NCBI RefSeq assembly: GCF_030264295.1
Contig: NZ_CP127173.1
Coordinates: forward strand, 6,393,501 to 6,457,500
Source: Amycolatopsis nalaikhensis
GTDB lineage: Bacteria > Actinomycetota > Actinomycetes > Mycobacteriales > Pseudonocardiaceae
DNA: 64,000 bases
Direction of reading: 5' to 3'
This document shows, in pieces, positions 55,273-63,472 of the stretch (position 1 is its first letter; each line of letters opens with the position of its first letter). The notes under the pieces are model-generated. The model was not told the DNA's origin. It worked only from the letters and a program-made list of their open reading frames with translations, and did no database searches. The translations under genes were made by a program, and so were the position numbers.

Positions 55273-55818
55273 ATGACTCGCGGTGAGGACGACGAGCGCG
55301 TCACCAAGCTGGCCTTCGAAGCGGGTCGCGGCGACCGGCGCGCGCTGGAGGACTGGGTCCGCGCGACGCAAGCCGACGTCTGGCGCTTCCTCGCCCACCT
55401 CACCGACACGGCGTCGGCCGACGACCTGACACAGGAGACCTACCTTCGCGCCTTCGGCAGCCTTCGCCGCTTCGCCGGGCGTTCGTCGTCGCGCACCTGG
55501 CTGCTGTCCATCGCGCGCCGGGTGGTCGTCGACCAGATCCGCGCCGCCGGGGCCCGGCCGAAGATCGACTGGGACGCCCCGGTCGACCAGGGCCGCGCCA
55601 CCACCGGGTTCGAAGACCTCGTCGAACTCGGCGTGCTCCTCGACGGCCTCGACCCGGACCGGCGCGAGGTGCTCGTGCTGACCCAGGTGCTCGGCCTGTC
55701 CTACGCCGAGGCCGCCGACGTCTGCGGTGTCCCGGTCGGCACCGTCCGCTCCCGGGTCGCGCGAGCCCGCGAAGACCTCCTCGAAGCCCGCCGCGAGCGC
55801 GGGTCCGACGCCGGCTGA
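55273..55818 (+). CDS. sigC: ECF sigma factor, SigC-like
   Basis: A 181-residue ECF sigma factor. Region 2 holds RATQADVWRFLAHLTDTASA and DDLTQETYLRAFGSLRRF. Region 4 holds LDPDRREVLVLTQVLGLSYA, then CGVPVGTVRSRVARAREDLL. These segments match M. tuberculosis SigC closely, as remembered. ATG 55273 lies 7 nt after TAAGTT (55260-55265), so it may be leaderless. The divergent zinc-finger membrane protein is the likely anti-sigma factor, although mycobacterial SigC itself has no known linked anti-sigma. Confidence 0.87.
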   Translation: MTRGEDDERVTKLAFEAGRGDRRALEDWVRATQADVWRFLAHLTDTASADDLTQETYLRAFGSLRRFAGRSSSRTWLLSIARRVVVDQIRAAGARPKIDWDAPVDQGRATTGFEDLVELGVLLDGLDPDRREVLVLTQVLGLSYAEAADVCGVPVGTVRSRVARAREDLLEARRERGSDAG

Positions 55819-55916
55819 ACCAAGCCGTTACGCCGTCCGGCACTGTGGCGGCACACACATTCGGCGGCTTCCACTGTCACCTCGTCACAGAGATGGGTGA
55901 ACACGACTACGCCGCG

Positions 55917-55945
55917 TTGACGGCCTGACAACACCTGCTTAGCGT
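55917..55945 (+). promoter_or_regulatory. SigA-type promoter for the molybdenum hydroxylase operon
   Basis: TTGACG (55917-55922), a 17-nt spacer and TAGCGT (55940-55945) predict a start near 55952 and a leader of about 33 nt before ATG 55985. Confidence 0.65.
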
Positions 55946-55984
55946 GACGCGCACCCCGCTCTCACGCCTGCAAAGGGATTCCCG

Positions 55985-58228
55985 ATGGCCAGTCCCACCA
56001 CCGAACCCGCCGACCCCGGAACCGGGCAAGTCGGCCGCCGCCGCTTCCTGACCTTCCTCGTCGCCGCGCCCACGCTCACCGTCGCCACGAAGCTCACCGC
56101 CGACGCGGTGGCCCCGGCGACCGCCGAGGCCGTCGTCCCGACGCTGCCGCAGCCCGCGGAGATCCTCGACCTCGGCGACGTGCTGACGCTGTCGTGCGCG
56201 CCGACCGCCGGGATGCTCGTCCTCGAGATGACTTCCGACGGGCGGGCCCGGCTGCAGCTGCCGCGCGCCGAAGTCGGCCAGGGCATCACGACGGCGACCG
56301 CGATGCTCGTCGCCGAAGAGCTGGACCTGCCGCTCGACCGCGTCGACGTCGTGCTCTCCGACGCCCGCACCGAGCTGCTGTTCAACCAGCTCACCGGCGG
56401 CTCGAACACGATGCGCTCGCTGTACGACCCGGTCCGCGCCACCGCCGCGACCGCCCGCGCCCGGATGGTCGCCGCGGCCGGGGCGCAGTGGGGGACCGAC
56501 GCGTCGCGACTGTCCACTCGCGACGGTGCGGTGTGGGCGCCCGACGGCCGCAGCGCCGGCTACGGCGACCTCGCCGGTCCGGCGTCGCGGACCGACCTGA
56601 CCACCGGGACCATCGCGCCGAAAGCCGAGTCCGCGCAGACCCTGGTCGGCACGCCGACCTCGCGCAAGGACGCCCGCGCGATGGTCACCGGCAAGCAGGT
56701 CTACACCCTCGACCTCGACATCCCCGGCGCGAACCCGGTCATGGTGCGGAGCCCGCCGACCATCAACGGCACGGTGCAAAAGGTCAACAACGAAGCCGCG
56801 GTCCGCGCGATGCCCGGGATCATCGACATCGCCGTCGTGAAGACCGGTGTCGCGGTGATGGCCGAGACGTTCGGCCAGGCCCTCGACGGCAAGAACGCCC
56901 TCGACGTCACCTGGGGCCCCGGCACGGTCGACGGCGAGGACAACGAGACCATCAAGAAGAAGCTGCGCGCGGCCACGCTGCCGTTCGTGGTGCCGCCGCT
57001 GCTGACGCAGTACGTCGACGGCGAGTTCGACTTCGCCTTCGCCAGCCACGCGCCGATGGAGTCGAACTCCGCGGTCGCCGACGTCCGGGAGGACAGCGCG
57101 ACCATCTGGGCCGGGCTGAAGTCGCCGATCGTGGCCAAGCAGACCATCGCCCAGGAGCTGGGGCTGCCGGAGAACAAGGTCACCGTGCACGTCCAGCAGG
57201 GCGGCGGGTCCTTCGGGCGGCGCCTGTTCTTCGACGCCGCCCTCGAAGCCGCGCACATCTCGAAGGCGATGAAGAAGCCGGTCCGTCTCATGTGGAGCCG
57301 GATCGACGACATGCGCCACGGCCGCGGCCGCGCGGCGAGCTTCCACCGGATCCGCGCCACCATGGCGCTCGGGCAGGTGCTGACGTTCGAGCACCGCGTC
57401 GCCAGCGTCGAAACCGACTGGAGCCACGGCCTCGGCGAGATCCTCACCGCGTATGCGGCGAAGCTGCCTGTCGGCGGCAACCTGAGCTTCGCGCAGACGG
57501 TTTTCCTGTTGACCGTGAAGTCGCCGTACAACTTCGGCGTCACCACGCAGCTGCTCAACGAGGTGCCGCTGAAGTTCCACACTTCCGCGTGGCGCTCGGT
57601 CTACTCGGCGAACACCCGCGGCGCCGAGGAGATCATGGTCGACGAGATCGCGAAGAAGCTCGGCAAGGACCCGTACCAGTTCCGGCGCGAGTTCATCAAG
57701 GAAGAACGCCAGCGCGCGGTGCTCGACAAGGTCGCGGAGCTCGGCGAGTGGGGCAAGAAGATGCCCACCGGGTTCGCGCAGGGCATCGCCGTGCACGGCG
57801 AGTACAAGTCCTACACGGCCTGCCTGGTCGAGATGGACGCGCGCGACCCGAAGCACCCGCGCGTCACCAAGGCGACGATCGCGGTCGACGTCGGCAAGCC
57901 GGTGAACCCGCGCGGCATCCAGGCGCAGATGCTCGGCGGCCTGACCGACGCGATCTCCACGACGCTCACCGCCGGCCTGCACATCGACAAGGGCCTGCCG
58001 CTGGAGGGCAGCTACTCGCAGTTCCACTACGCGCGGCAGAAGAACTCGCCGACCGACGTCACCGTGCACGTCATGCCGGCCAACGGCGCCGACATCGGCG
58101 GAGCCGGCGAGCTCGGCGTGCCCGCCCCGGTCGGCGCGATCGCCAACGCCTACGCCAGGGCGACCGGGATCAAACCCCGCAGCTTCCCCATCACCTTCCC
58201 GGTCGACTTCGACCCGTTCCCGCGCTGA
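55985..58228 (+). CDS. iorB: Molybdenum hydroxylase large subunit (IorB/xanthine-dehydrogenase type)
   Basis: A 747-residue molybdopterin-binding subunit of the isoquinoline 1-oxidoreductase branch of the xanthine oxidase family. A twin-arginine signal (GRRRFLTFLVAAPT, residues 18-31) predicts export. Further markers are RLQLPRAEVGQGITTATAML, QGGGSFGRRLFFDAA, RLMWSRIDDMRHGRGRAASF, and GAGELGVPAPVGAIANA with the catalytic glutamate. It is the first gene of an operon with the [2Fe-2S] subunit. It should hydroxylate an N-heterocycle or aldehyde in the periplasm-like space; electron acceptor and substrate are unknown. Confidence 0.9.
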   Translation: MASPTTEPADPGTGQVGRRRFLTFLVAAPTLTVATKLTADAVAPATAEAVVPTLPQPAEILDLGDVLTLSCAPTAGMLVLEMTSDGRARLQLPRAEVGQGITTATAMLVAEELDLPLDRVDVVLSDARTELLFNQLTGGSNTMRSLYDPVRATAATARARMVAAAGAQWGTDASRLSTRDGAVWAPDGRSAGYGDLAGPASRTDLTTGTIAPKAESAQTLVGTPTSRKDARAMVTGKQVYTLDLDIPGANPVMVRSPPTINGTVQKVNNEAAVRAMPGIIDIAVVKTGVAVMAETFGQALDGKNALDVTWGPGTVDGEDNETIKKKLRAATLPFVVPPLLTQYVDGEFDFAFASHAPMESNSAVADVREDSATIWAGLKSPIVAKQTIAQELGLPENKVTVHVQQGGGSFGRRLFFDAALEAAHISKAMKKPVRLMWSRIDDMRHGRGRAASFHRIRATMALGQVLTFEHRVASVETDWSHGLGEILTAYAAKLPVGGNLSFAQTVFLLTVKSPYNFGVTTQLLNEVPLKFHTSAWRSVYSANTRGAEEIMVDEIAKKLGKDPYQFRREFIKEERQRAVLDKVAELGEWGKKMPTGFAQGIAVHGEYKSYTACLVEMDARDPKHPRVTKATIAVDVGKPVNPRGIQAQMLGGLTDAISTTLTAGLHIDKGLPLEGSYSQFHYARQKNSPTDVTVHVMPANGADIGGAGELGVPAPVGAIANAYARATGIKPRSFPITFPVDFDPFPR

Positions 58229-58239
58229 GGAGAGTCCCC

Positions 58240-58695
58240 ATGCCGAACTACACCTTCGTGGTGAACGGGAAGACCGTCACCGTCGACGCGCCGGCCGACC
58301 TGCCCATGCTGTGGGCGCTGCGCGACAAGCTCAAGGTCCGCGGGCCGAAGTACGGCTGCGGCATCAACGTCTGCAAGGCCTGCACCAGCCACCTCGACGG
58401 CGAGGCGTTCAACCCCTGCGTCACGCCGGTTTCGGAGTGCGCCGGGCGCGAGGTCACCACGATCGAAGGGCTGGCCGACGGCGACGAGCTGCACCCGGTC
58501 CAGGAGGCCTGGCTGGAGCAGGACGTCGCCCAGTGCGGCTACTGCCAGCCGGGCCAGATCATGGCGGCGGTCGCCCTGCTGAAGAAGACGAAGAACCCGA
58601 CGGACGCCGAGATCGACGCCATCCAGAACGTCTGCCGCTGCGGCACGTACTTCCGGATCCGTGAGGCGATCAAGAGCGCGGCCGCCAAGATGTGA
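58240..58695 (+). CDS. iorA: [2Fe-2S] subunit of the molybdenum hydroxylase (IorA type)
   Basis: A 151-residue iron-sulfur protein with two [2Fe-2S] clusters. The plant-ferredoxin-type cluster uses Cys40, Cys45, Cys48 and Cys60 (YGCGINVCKACT). The second uses Cys99, Cys102, Cys132 and Cys134 (CGYCQPGQ, NVCRCGTYFRI). It passes electrons from the Mo site of the large subunit. ATG 58240 lies 11 nt after the iorB stop behind GAGGAGAG. It lacks a signal peptide, so it is probably exported as a complex with the Tat-carrying large subunit. A hairpin ends the operon. Confidence 0.93.
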   Translation: MPNYTFVVNGKTVTVDAPADLPMLWALRDKLKVRGPKYGCGINVCKACTSHLDGEAFNPCVTPVSECAGREVTTIEGLADGDELHPVQEAWLEQDVAQCGYCQPGQIMAAVALLKKTKNPTDAEIDAIQNVCRCGTYFRIREAIKSAAAKM

Positions 58696-58700
58696 TCGAC

Positions 58701-58739
58701 GCGGATGCGGAGGTTCTACAAAAGAACCTCCGCATCCGC
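58701..58739 (+). terminator. Terminator after iorA
   Basis: GCGGATGCGGAGGTTCT (58701-58717) and AGAACCTCCGCATCCGC (58723-58739) form a perfect 17-bp stem with a 5-nt loop, 5 nt after the stop codon. Confidence 0.9.
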
Positions 58740-58833
58740 GGCGCCTGTAGAAAGTTCACCCGGACGTGGATGGCACGTTCGGGTTAGATGTCGGTCTCGG
58801 GCTTCGACGAAGAGGCCCGGACCGGAGGGCACC

Positions 58834-60063
58834 ATGCACTACCAGGCGCTTTTGGCCGACGGGCGCGCGCCGACGGTCGCGGCACTGGCCGCCGAGGTCG
58901 AGCGGAAGCTGCCCGAGCTCATCGAGAGCACGGTGCGGCAGATCCGCGCCGAGATGCCGGTCTACGCCGACGCCCGGTTCGTCACGCACGCCGAGCTGCG
59001 CAACTCGGTGCGGGTGAACCTCGAGCACGTGATGCGCACGCTGCGCGGTTCGGACGTCCCCGATCTGTCCCAGGCCAGCGCGACCGGCCGGGCGCGGGCT
59101 TTGCAGGGCGCGCCCCTGCCGGAGCTGCTGCGCGCGTACCGGATCGGGCTCACCGAGGTGTGGCACCGGTTCGTCGAGCTGACGGCGCGCGGGTCGTCGC
59201 AGGACCTCGCCGGGCTCGTCGCGGCGACGTCGGCGATCTGGGCGCTGATCGACGACCTGGCCGAGGCCCTGACGACGTCCTACCGCGACACGACGGCGGA
59301 AGTCATGGTGGCGCACCAGAACCGCCGCTCGGCGCTGGTCGAAGCGCTGTTCGCGGGCGGGTCCGCGACCGAAGGCACGCTGTGGGACATCGCCCGCGTG
59401 CTCGACCTGTCCCTGGACGGCACGTTCGTGGTGGTCGCGGCGGAGACCCCGCGGCTGGGCCTGGAGCCGCTGCCACAGATCGAGGCGCGGCTGCGGGCGC
59501 TGCACCACGCGTCGGCCTGGCGGCTGACCCCGGACCTCCAGGTGGGCGTGGTATCCCTGCGCGACCCGGCGGCGGCGTCGGCGATCGTCGAGCTGGTCCG
59601 CGAACACCCCGTAGGCCGCGTCGGGATGAGCCCGGTGTTCACGGGGCTGGGCAACACGGCCCGTGCGCTGCACCTGGCCCGGGTGGCGCTGTCCAGCCTG
59701 ACGCCGGGCACGCCGGGGCTGGTCCAGTTCACGGAGTCGCCGTTGGCCGGGCTGGTGGCGAGCTCGCCGGAGGCATCGGTCCAGCTGGCCCACCACGTGC
59801 TCCAGCCGATCCTCGACCTCCCTGGCGACGACCGGAACGTGCTCCTGCTGACGCTGCGGGCGTGGTTCGACTGCCAGGGGTCGACGAAGCTGACGTCGGA
59901 GCGGATGTTCTGCCACCCGAACACGATCCGCCACCGCTTGAAGCGCATCACGGAGGAACTGGGCCGGTCGTTGACGAACCCGGCGGACATCGCCGAGCTG
60001 GGCGCGGCTTTGAGGGCGCTGAACTTGTTCCCCGAGGCGGCCCACCTCCCCGCCCCGCGCTGA
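58834..60063 (+). CDS. PucR-family transcriptional regulator
   Basis: A 409-residue regulator. A GGDEF-like/RsbRD-type N-terminal sensor region (about residues 1-165) and a PucR middle domain lead to a C-terminal helix-turn-helix (about 350-395: LRAWFDCQGSTKLTSERMFC, HPNTIRHRLKRITEEL). In-frame codons upstream exist, but ATG 58834 with GGAGGGCACC is best. PucR proteins often control purine or other N-heterocycle catabolism. This one lies directly downstream of iorBA in the same direction, behind a terminator, so it may regulate that enzyme. Confidence 0.88.
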   Translation: MHYQALLADGRAPTVAALAAEVERKLPELIESTVRQIRAEMPVYADARFVTHAELRNSVRVNLEHVMRTLRGSDVPDLSQASATGRARALQGAPLPELLRAYRIGLTEVWHRFVELTARGSSQDLAGLVAATSAIWALIDDLAEALTTSYRDTTAEVMVAHQNRRSALVEALFAGGSATEGTLWDIARVLDLSLDGTFVVVAAETPRLGLEPLPQIEARLRALHHASAWRLTPDLQVGVVSLRDPAAASAIVELVREHPVGRVGMSPVFTGLGNTARALHLARVALSSLTPGTPGLVQFTESPLAGLVASSPEASVQLAHHVLQPILDLPGDDRNVLLLTLRAWFDCQGSTKLTSERMFCHPNTIRHRLKRITEELGRSLTNPADIAELGAALRALNLFPEAAHLPAPR

Positions 60064-60076
60064 CTCGCCTCGGCCC

Positions 60077-60122
60077 GTCGTGAGTGTTTAGGGCGGTTCT
60101 AACCGCCCTAAACACTCACGAC
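60077..60122. terminator. 22-bp perfect hairpin between convergent genes
   Basis: GTCGTGAGTGTTTAGGGCGG (plus TT) at 60077-60098 pairs perfectly with 60101-60122, leaving only two unpaired bases between the arms. It shares the outer arm GTCGTGAGTG with the ileS terminator. It separates pucR and the convergent aldo/keto reductase gene. Confidence 0.88.
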
Positions 60123-60134
60123 CGGTACGGGACC

Positions 60135-61163
60135 TCAGGCGTCCGAGGAACGCTTCCAGAGGTTGATGTCCGCGTCCGTCGCGTGCCCGTCGATCTCGGT
60201 CAGCTCCTCCGACGAGAACTCCAGGTTGCCCAGCGCGCCCACGTTGTCCTCCAGCTGCCCGACGCTGCTCGCGCCGATCAGCACCGACGTCACGCGGCTG
60301 TCGCGCAACGCCCACGCCAACGCCAGCTGCGCCAGTGACTGCCCGCGCCGGGCTGCGATGTCGTTGAGGGCCCGGACCCGGCCCAGGCGGTTCTCGTCGA
60401 GCGTGTCCGGGTCCAGGGACTTGCCCTGCGCCGCGCGGGAGTCCGCCGGGACGCCCTTCAGGTACTTGTCCGTCAGCAGCCCCTGCGCCAGCGGGGAGAA
60501 CGCGATGCAGCCCGCGCCCGCCTGCTCGAGCGTGTCGAGCAGGCCGTCCTCTTCGATCCAGCGGTTCAGCATCGAGTACGACGGCTGGTGGATCAGCAAG
60601 GGCGTGCCGAGTTCACGCAGCAGCCGCGCCGCTTCGGCCGTGCGCTCCGAGCTGTAGGACGAAATCCCGACGTACAGCGCTTTCCCGGCGCGGACCGCCG
60701 AATCGAGCGCGCCGACCGTCTCCTCCAGCGGCGTCTCGGGGTCGAACCGGTGGGAGTAGAAGATGTCGACGTAGTCCAGGCCCATCCGCCCGAGCGACTG
60801 GTCCAGTGAGGACAGCAGGTACTTGCGCGAACCCCACTCGCCGTACGGGCCCGGCCACATGTCGTAGCCCGCCTTCGTGGAGATCACCAGCTCGTCGCGG
60901 TACGGCTTGAAGTCCGTCGCCAGCAGGCGCCCGAAGTTCTCCTCCGCCGAGCCGTACGGCGGGCCGTAGTTGTTGGCCAGGTCGAAGTGCGTGATGCCGA
61001 GGTCGAAGGCGCGGCGCGTGATGGCGCGCTGGGTCTCCAGCGGCCGGTCGTGGCCGAAGTTGTGCCACAGCCCGAGCGAGATCGCGGGCAGCTTCAGCCC
61101 GGACCGCCCGCAGCGCCGGTAGGGGATCGAGTCGTATCGGCCGGATGCCGCAACGTAGGTCAC
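60135..61163 (-). CDS. Aldo/keto reductase (MgrA/YghZ type)
   Basis: A 342-residue NADPH-dependent carbonyl reductase with a TIM barrel and the complete catalytic tetrad: Asp61 (HFDLANNYG), Tyr66, Lys97 (ISTKAGY) and His138 (YSHRFD). Sequence and length resemble E. coli YghZ, an L-glyceraldehyde 3-phosphate reductase that also detoxifies methylglyoxal (family knowledge). GTG 61163 is the start. The first of the next, divergent genes begins 63 bp away. The physiological substrate is inferred, not shown. Confidence 0.9.
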   Translation of the reverse strand: MTYVAASGRYDSIPYRRCGRSGLKLPAISLGLWHNFGHDRPLETQRAITRRAFDLGITHFDLANNYGPPYGSAEENFGRLLATDFKPYRDELVISTKAGYDMWPGPYGEWGSRKYLLSSLDQSLGRMGLDYVDIFYSHRFDPETPLEETVGALDSAVRAGKALYVGISSYSSERTAEAARLLRELGTPLLIHQPSYSMLNRWIEEDGLLDTLEQAGAGCIAFSPLAQGLLTDKYLKGVPADSRAAQGKSLDPDTLDENRLGRVRALNDIAARRGQSLAQLALAWALRDSRVTSVLIGASSVGQLEDNVGALGNLEFSSEELTEIDGHATDADINLWKRSSDA

Positions 61164-61226
61164 GCGGCCGATGCTAGCCCGCCCGTCGGGTACGCTCCGG
61201 GTGAGCGACCGCTTAGGAGGTCAGTG

Positions 61227-62108
61227 GTGGGCACCGGATTCTTCACCTCGGTCGACGACGTGTCGGCGAAGCTGGCCGACGCCGGCTACCTGGCGTCGAC
61301 GGCGGTCGCGACCACCGTCTTCCTCGCCGACCGGCTCGGCAAGCCGGTGCTGGTCGAAGGCCCCGCCGGCGTCGGCAAGACCGAGCTCGCCAAGGCCGTC
61401 GCCCAGGTCAGCGGCTCGCGGCTGGTGCGCCTGCAGTGCTACGAGGGCATCGACGAGGCCCGCGCGCTGTACGAGTGGAACCACGCGAAGCAGCTGCTGC
61501 GGATCACCGCCGGCCGCGACGAGACGTGGGAGCAGGCCCGCACCGACATCTTCGGCGAGGAGTTCCTGCTCCGCCGCCCGCTGCTCACCGCGATCTCCTC
61601 CGACGAGCCGACCGTGCTGCTCATCGACGAGACCGACAAGGCCGACATGGAGGTCGAGGGCCTGCTGCTGGAGGTCCTCGGCGACTTCCAGGTCACCGTG
61701 CCGGAGCTGGGCACGATCACCGCCGCGCGGGCGCCGTTCGCCGTGCTCACCTCCAACGCCACGCGCGAGCTGTCCGAGGCGCTGCGCCGCCGGTGCCTGT
61801 TCCTGCACATCGACTTCCCGGACGAAGACCTCGAACGCGACATCGTCCGGCTCAAGGTCCCCGGCATCGACGCCGCGCTCGCCGACTCCGTCGTCCGGGT
61901 CGTCGCCGCGCTGCGCGCGATGGACCTGCGCAAGCTGCCGTCGGTCGCGGAGACCATCGACTGGGCGCGCACCCTGCTCGCCCTCGGCGCGTCCACGCTG
62001 GACGAGCGCGTCGTGCGGGAGAGCCTCGGCGTCGTGCTCAAGCACCAGGACGACATCGCCAAGGCGGGCGCCGGGCTCCAGCTCGAACAGGTCCTGGACG
62101 CGTCGTGA
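61227..62108 (+). CDS. MoxR-family AAA+ ATPase (CoxD-like)
   Basis: A 293-residue AAA+ ATPase. Walker A is GPAGVGKT (residues 45-52), Walker B is LLIDETDKAD, and sensor 1 (LTSNATRELSEALRRR) contains the arginine-finger-like end. It has no extra domains. GTG 61227 lies 6 nt after TAGGAGG; GTG 61224 is too close. It overlaps the VWA gene by 4 nt. MoxR/VWA pairs act as chaperones that insert metal cofactors. The CoxD/CoxE pair matures the CuMo centre of CO dehydrogenase, which suggests a link to the iorBA enzyme 2.5 kb upstream. Confidence 0.9.
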   Translation: MGTGFFTSVDDVSAKLADAGYLASTAVATTVFLADRLGKPVLVEGPAGVGKTELAKAVAQVSGSRLVRLQCYEGIDEARALYEWNHAKQLLRITAGRDETWEQARTDIFGEEFLLRRPLLTAISSDEPTVLLIDETDKADMEVEGLLLEVLGDFQVTVPELGTITAARAPFAVLTSNATRELSEALRRRCLFLHIDFPDEDLERDIVRLKVPGIDAALADSVVRVVAALRAMDLRKLPSVAETIDWARTLLALGASTLDERVVRESLGVVLKHQDDIAKAGAGLQLEQVLDAS

Positions 62109-63472
62109 CCGGCGGCGTGCCGGAACGGCTCGCGTCGTTCGTCAAGGCACTGCGGGCCCAGGGCATCCCGGCGGGCCCCGCCGAGACGGTCGACGCCGCG
62201 GCGGCGCTGGAGGTCCTCGGCCTCGACGACCGTGCTCTCGTCCGCGAAGGCCTCGCCGCGGCTCTCGTCCGGCGCGGTGGCCAACGCGCGGTGTTCGACG
62301 CCGCCTTCGACCTGTACTTCCCGGCCGGGATCGGCGCGCCCGAGCGGGCCCGCGAAGACCAGCCGTCGACGCTGGAGGAGCTGCGCGAGGAGCTGGCCGC
62401 CGCGCTGGCCGACGGCGACCAGCAGGCGATGGCGCAGCTGGCCGGGCTGGCGGTGGAGATGCTGGGGCAGTACGGCTCGGCGTCCGGCCCCGGCGGCGGC
62501 TTCTCGGCCCACCAGACGCTCGAGCGGCTCCAGCCGCAGACGCTCATCGCGCGGGTGCTGGCCGCGGTCCGCGGCGGCGGCGCCCGCGGCGAGTTCACCG
62601 ACCGCCTCGACCGCGACGAGATCCGCCGCCGCGTCGAAGGGTTCCGCGGGCAGGTCCGCACCGAGGCGCGCCGCCGGGCGGCCGAGGTCCGCGGCCGCGA
62701 GCGCGTCGCCAAGCACGCCATCGCGCCCTCGCCCGACCGCGTCGACTTCCTGATCGCCAGCCGCACCCAGCTGGCCGAGCTGCGGCGGACCATCCAGCCG
62801 CTGTCCCGCAAGCTTGCGACGCGCCTGGCGGCCCGTCGCAAGCGCACGACGCGCGGCCAGATCGACCTGCGCCGCACGTTGCGCCGCTCGCTGTCGACCG
62901 GCGGGGTGCCGCTGCGCCCGGCCTACCGCCACCGGCGGCCCGGGCGGCCGGAAATCGTGCTGCTGTGCGACCTTTCCGGGTCGGTGGCGGGGTTCGCGAA
63001 CTTCACCATGCTGCTGGTGCAGGCGCTGCGCGACCAGTTCAGCAAGATCCGCGTGTTCGCGTTCGTGGACAGCGCGGACGAGGTCACCCACCTGGTCACC
63101 ACGGGCGCGGCCGACCCGGAGCACCTGGGCGCGCGCATGCTGGCGGAGGCGGCGCTGGTGCGCTGGGACGGCCACAGCGACTACGGCGGTTCGCTGCGCC
63201 AGTTCACCGAGAACTGGCTGGAAGCGGTCGGACCGCGGACGTCGGTCCTGATCCTCGGCGACGCCCGCACCAACGGCGGCGACCCCAACCTCGACGCGGT
63301 CCGCGAGATCAAGTCCCGCGCCCGGCACGTCTACTGGCTGAACCCGGAACGGCGGTCGTTGTGGTCGACCGGCGACTCGGCGGCGCTGGAGTACGCCGAC
63401 GTCGTGGAGATGCACGAGTGCCGGACGGTGCAGCAGCTGTCCACGTTGGTCACGCGCCTGCTGCCGGTGTGA
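62105..63472 (+). CDS. VWA-domain protein (CoxE-like)
   Basis: A 455-residue protein of the CoxE family. Residues 1-275 are largely helical and basic (RREIRR-rich segments). The C-terminal von Willebrand factor A domain has a complete MIDAS, Asp289-x-Ser291-x-Ser293 (CDLSGSV), and later DARTNGGDPN. GTG 62105 overlaps the MoxR stop (GTGA). It is the metal-binding partner of the ATPase in cofactor-insertion chaperones. Its end overlaps the convergent deaminase gene by 23 bp. Assignment to molybdenum hydroxylase maturation rests on family and context. Confidence 0.87.
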   Translation: MTGGVPERLASFVKALRAQGIPAGPAETVDAAAALEVLGLDDRALVREGLAAALVRRGGQRAVFDAAFDLYFPAGIGAPERAREDQPSTLEELREELAAALADGDQQAMAQLAGLAVEMLGQYGSASGPGGGFSAHQTLERLQPQTLIARVLAAVRGGGARGEFTDRLDRDEIRRRVEGFRGQVRTEARRRAAEVRGRERVAKHAIAPSPDRVDFLIASRTQLAELRRTIQPLSRKLATRLAARRKRTTRGQIDLRRTLRRSLSTGGVPLRPAYRHRRPGRPEIVLLCDLSGSVAGFANFTMLLVQALRDQFSKIRVFAFVDSADEVTHLVTTGAADPEHLGARMLAEAALVRWDGHSDYGGSLRQFTENWLEAVGPRTSVLILGDARTNGGDPNLDAVREIKSRARHVYWLNPERRSLWSTGDSAALEYADVVEMHECRTVQQLSTLVTRLLPV

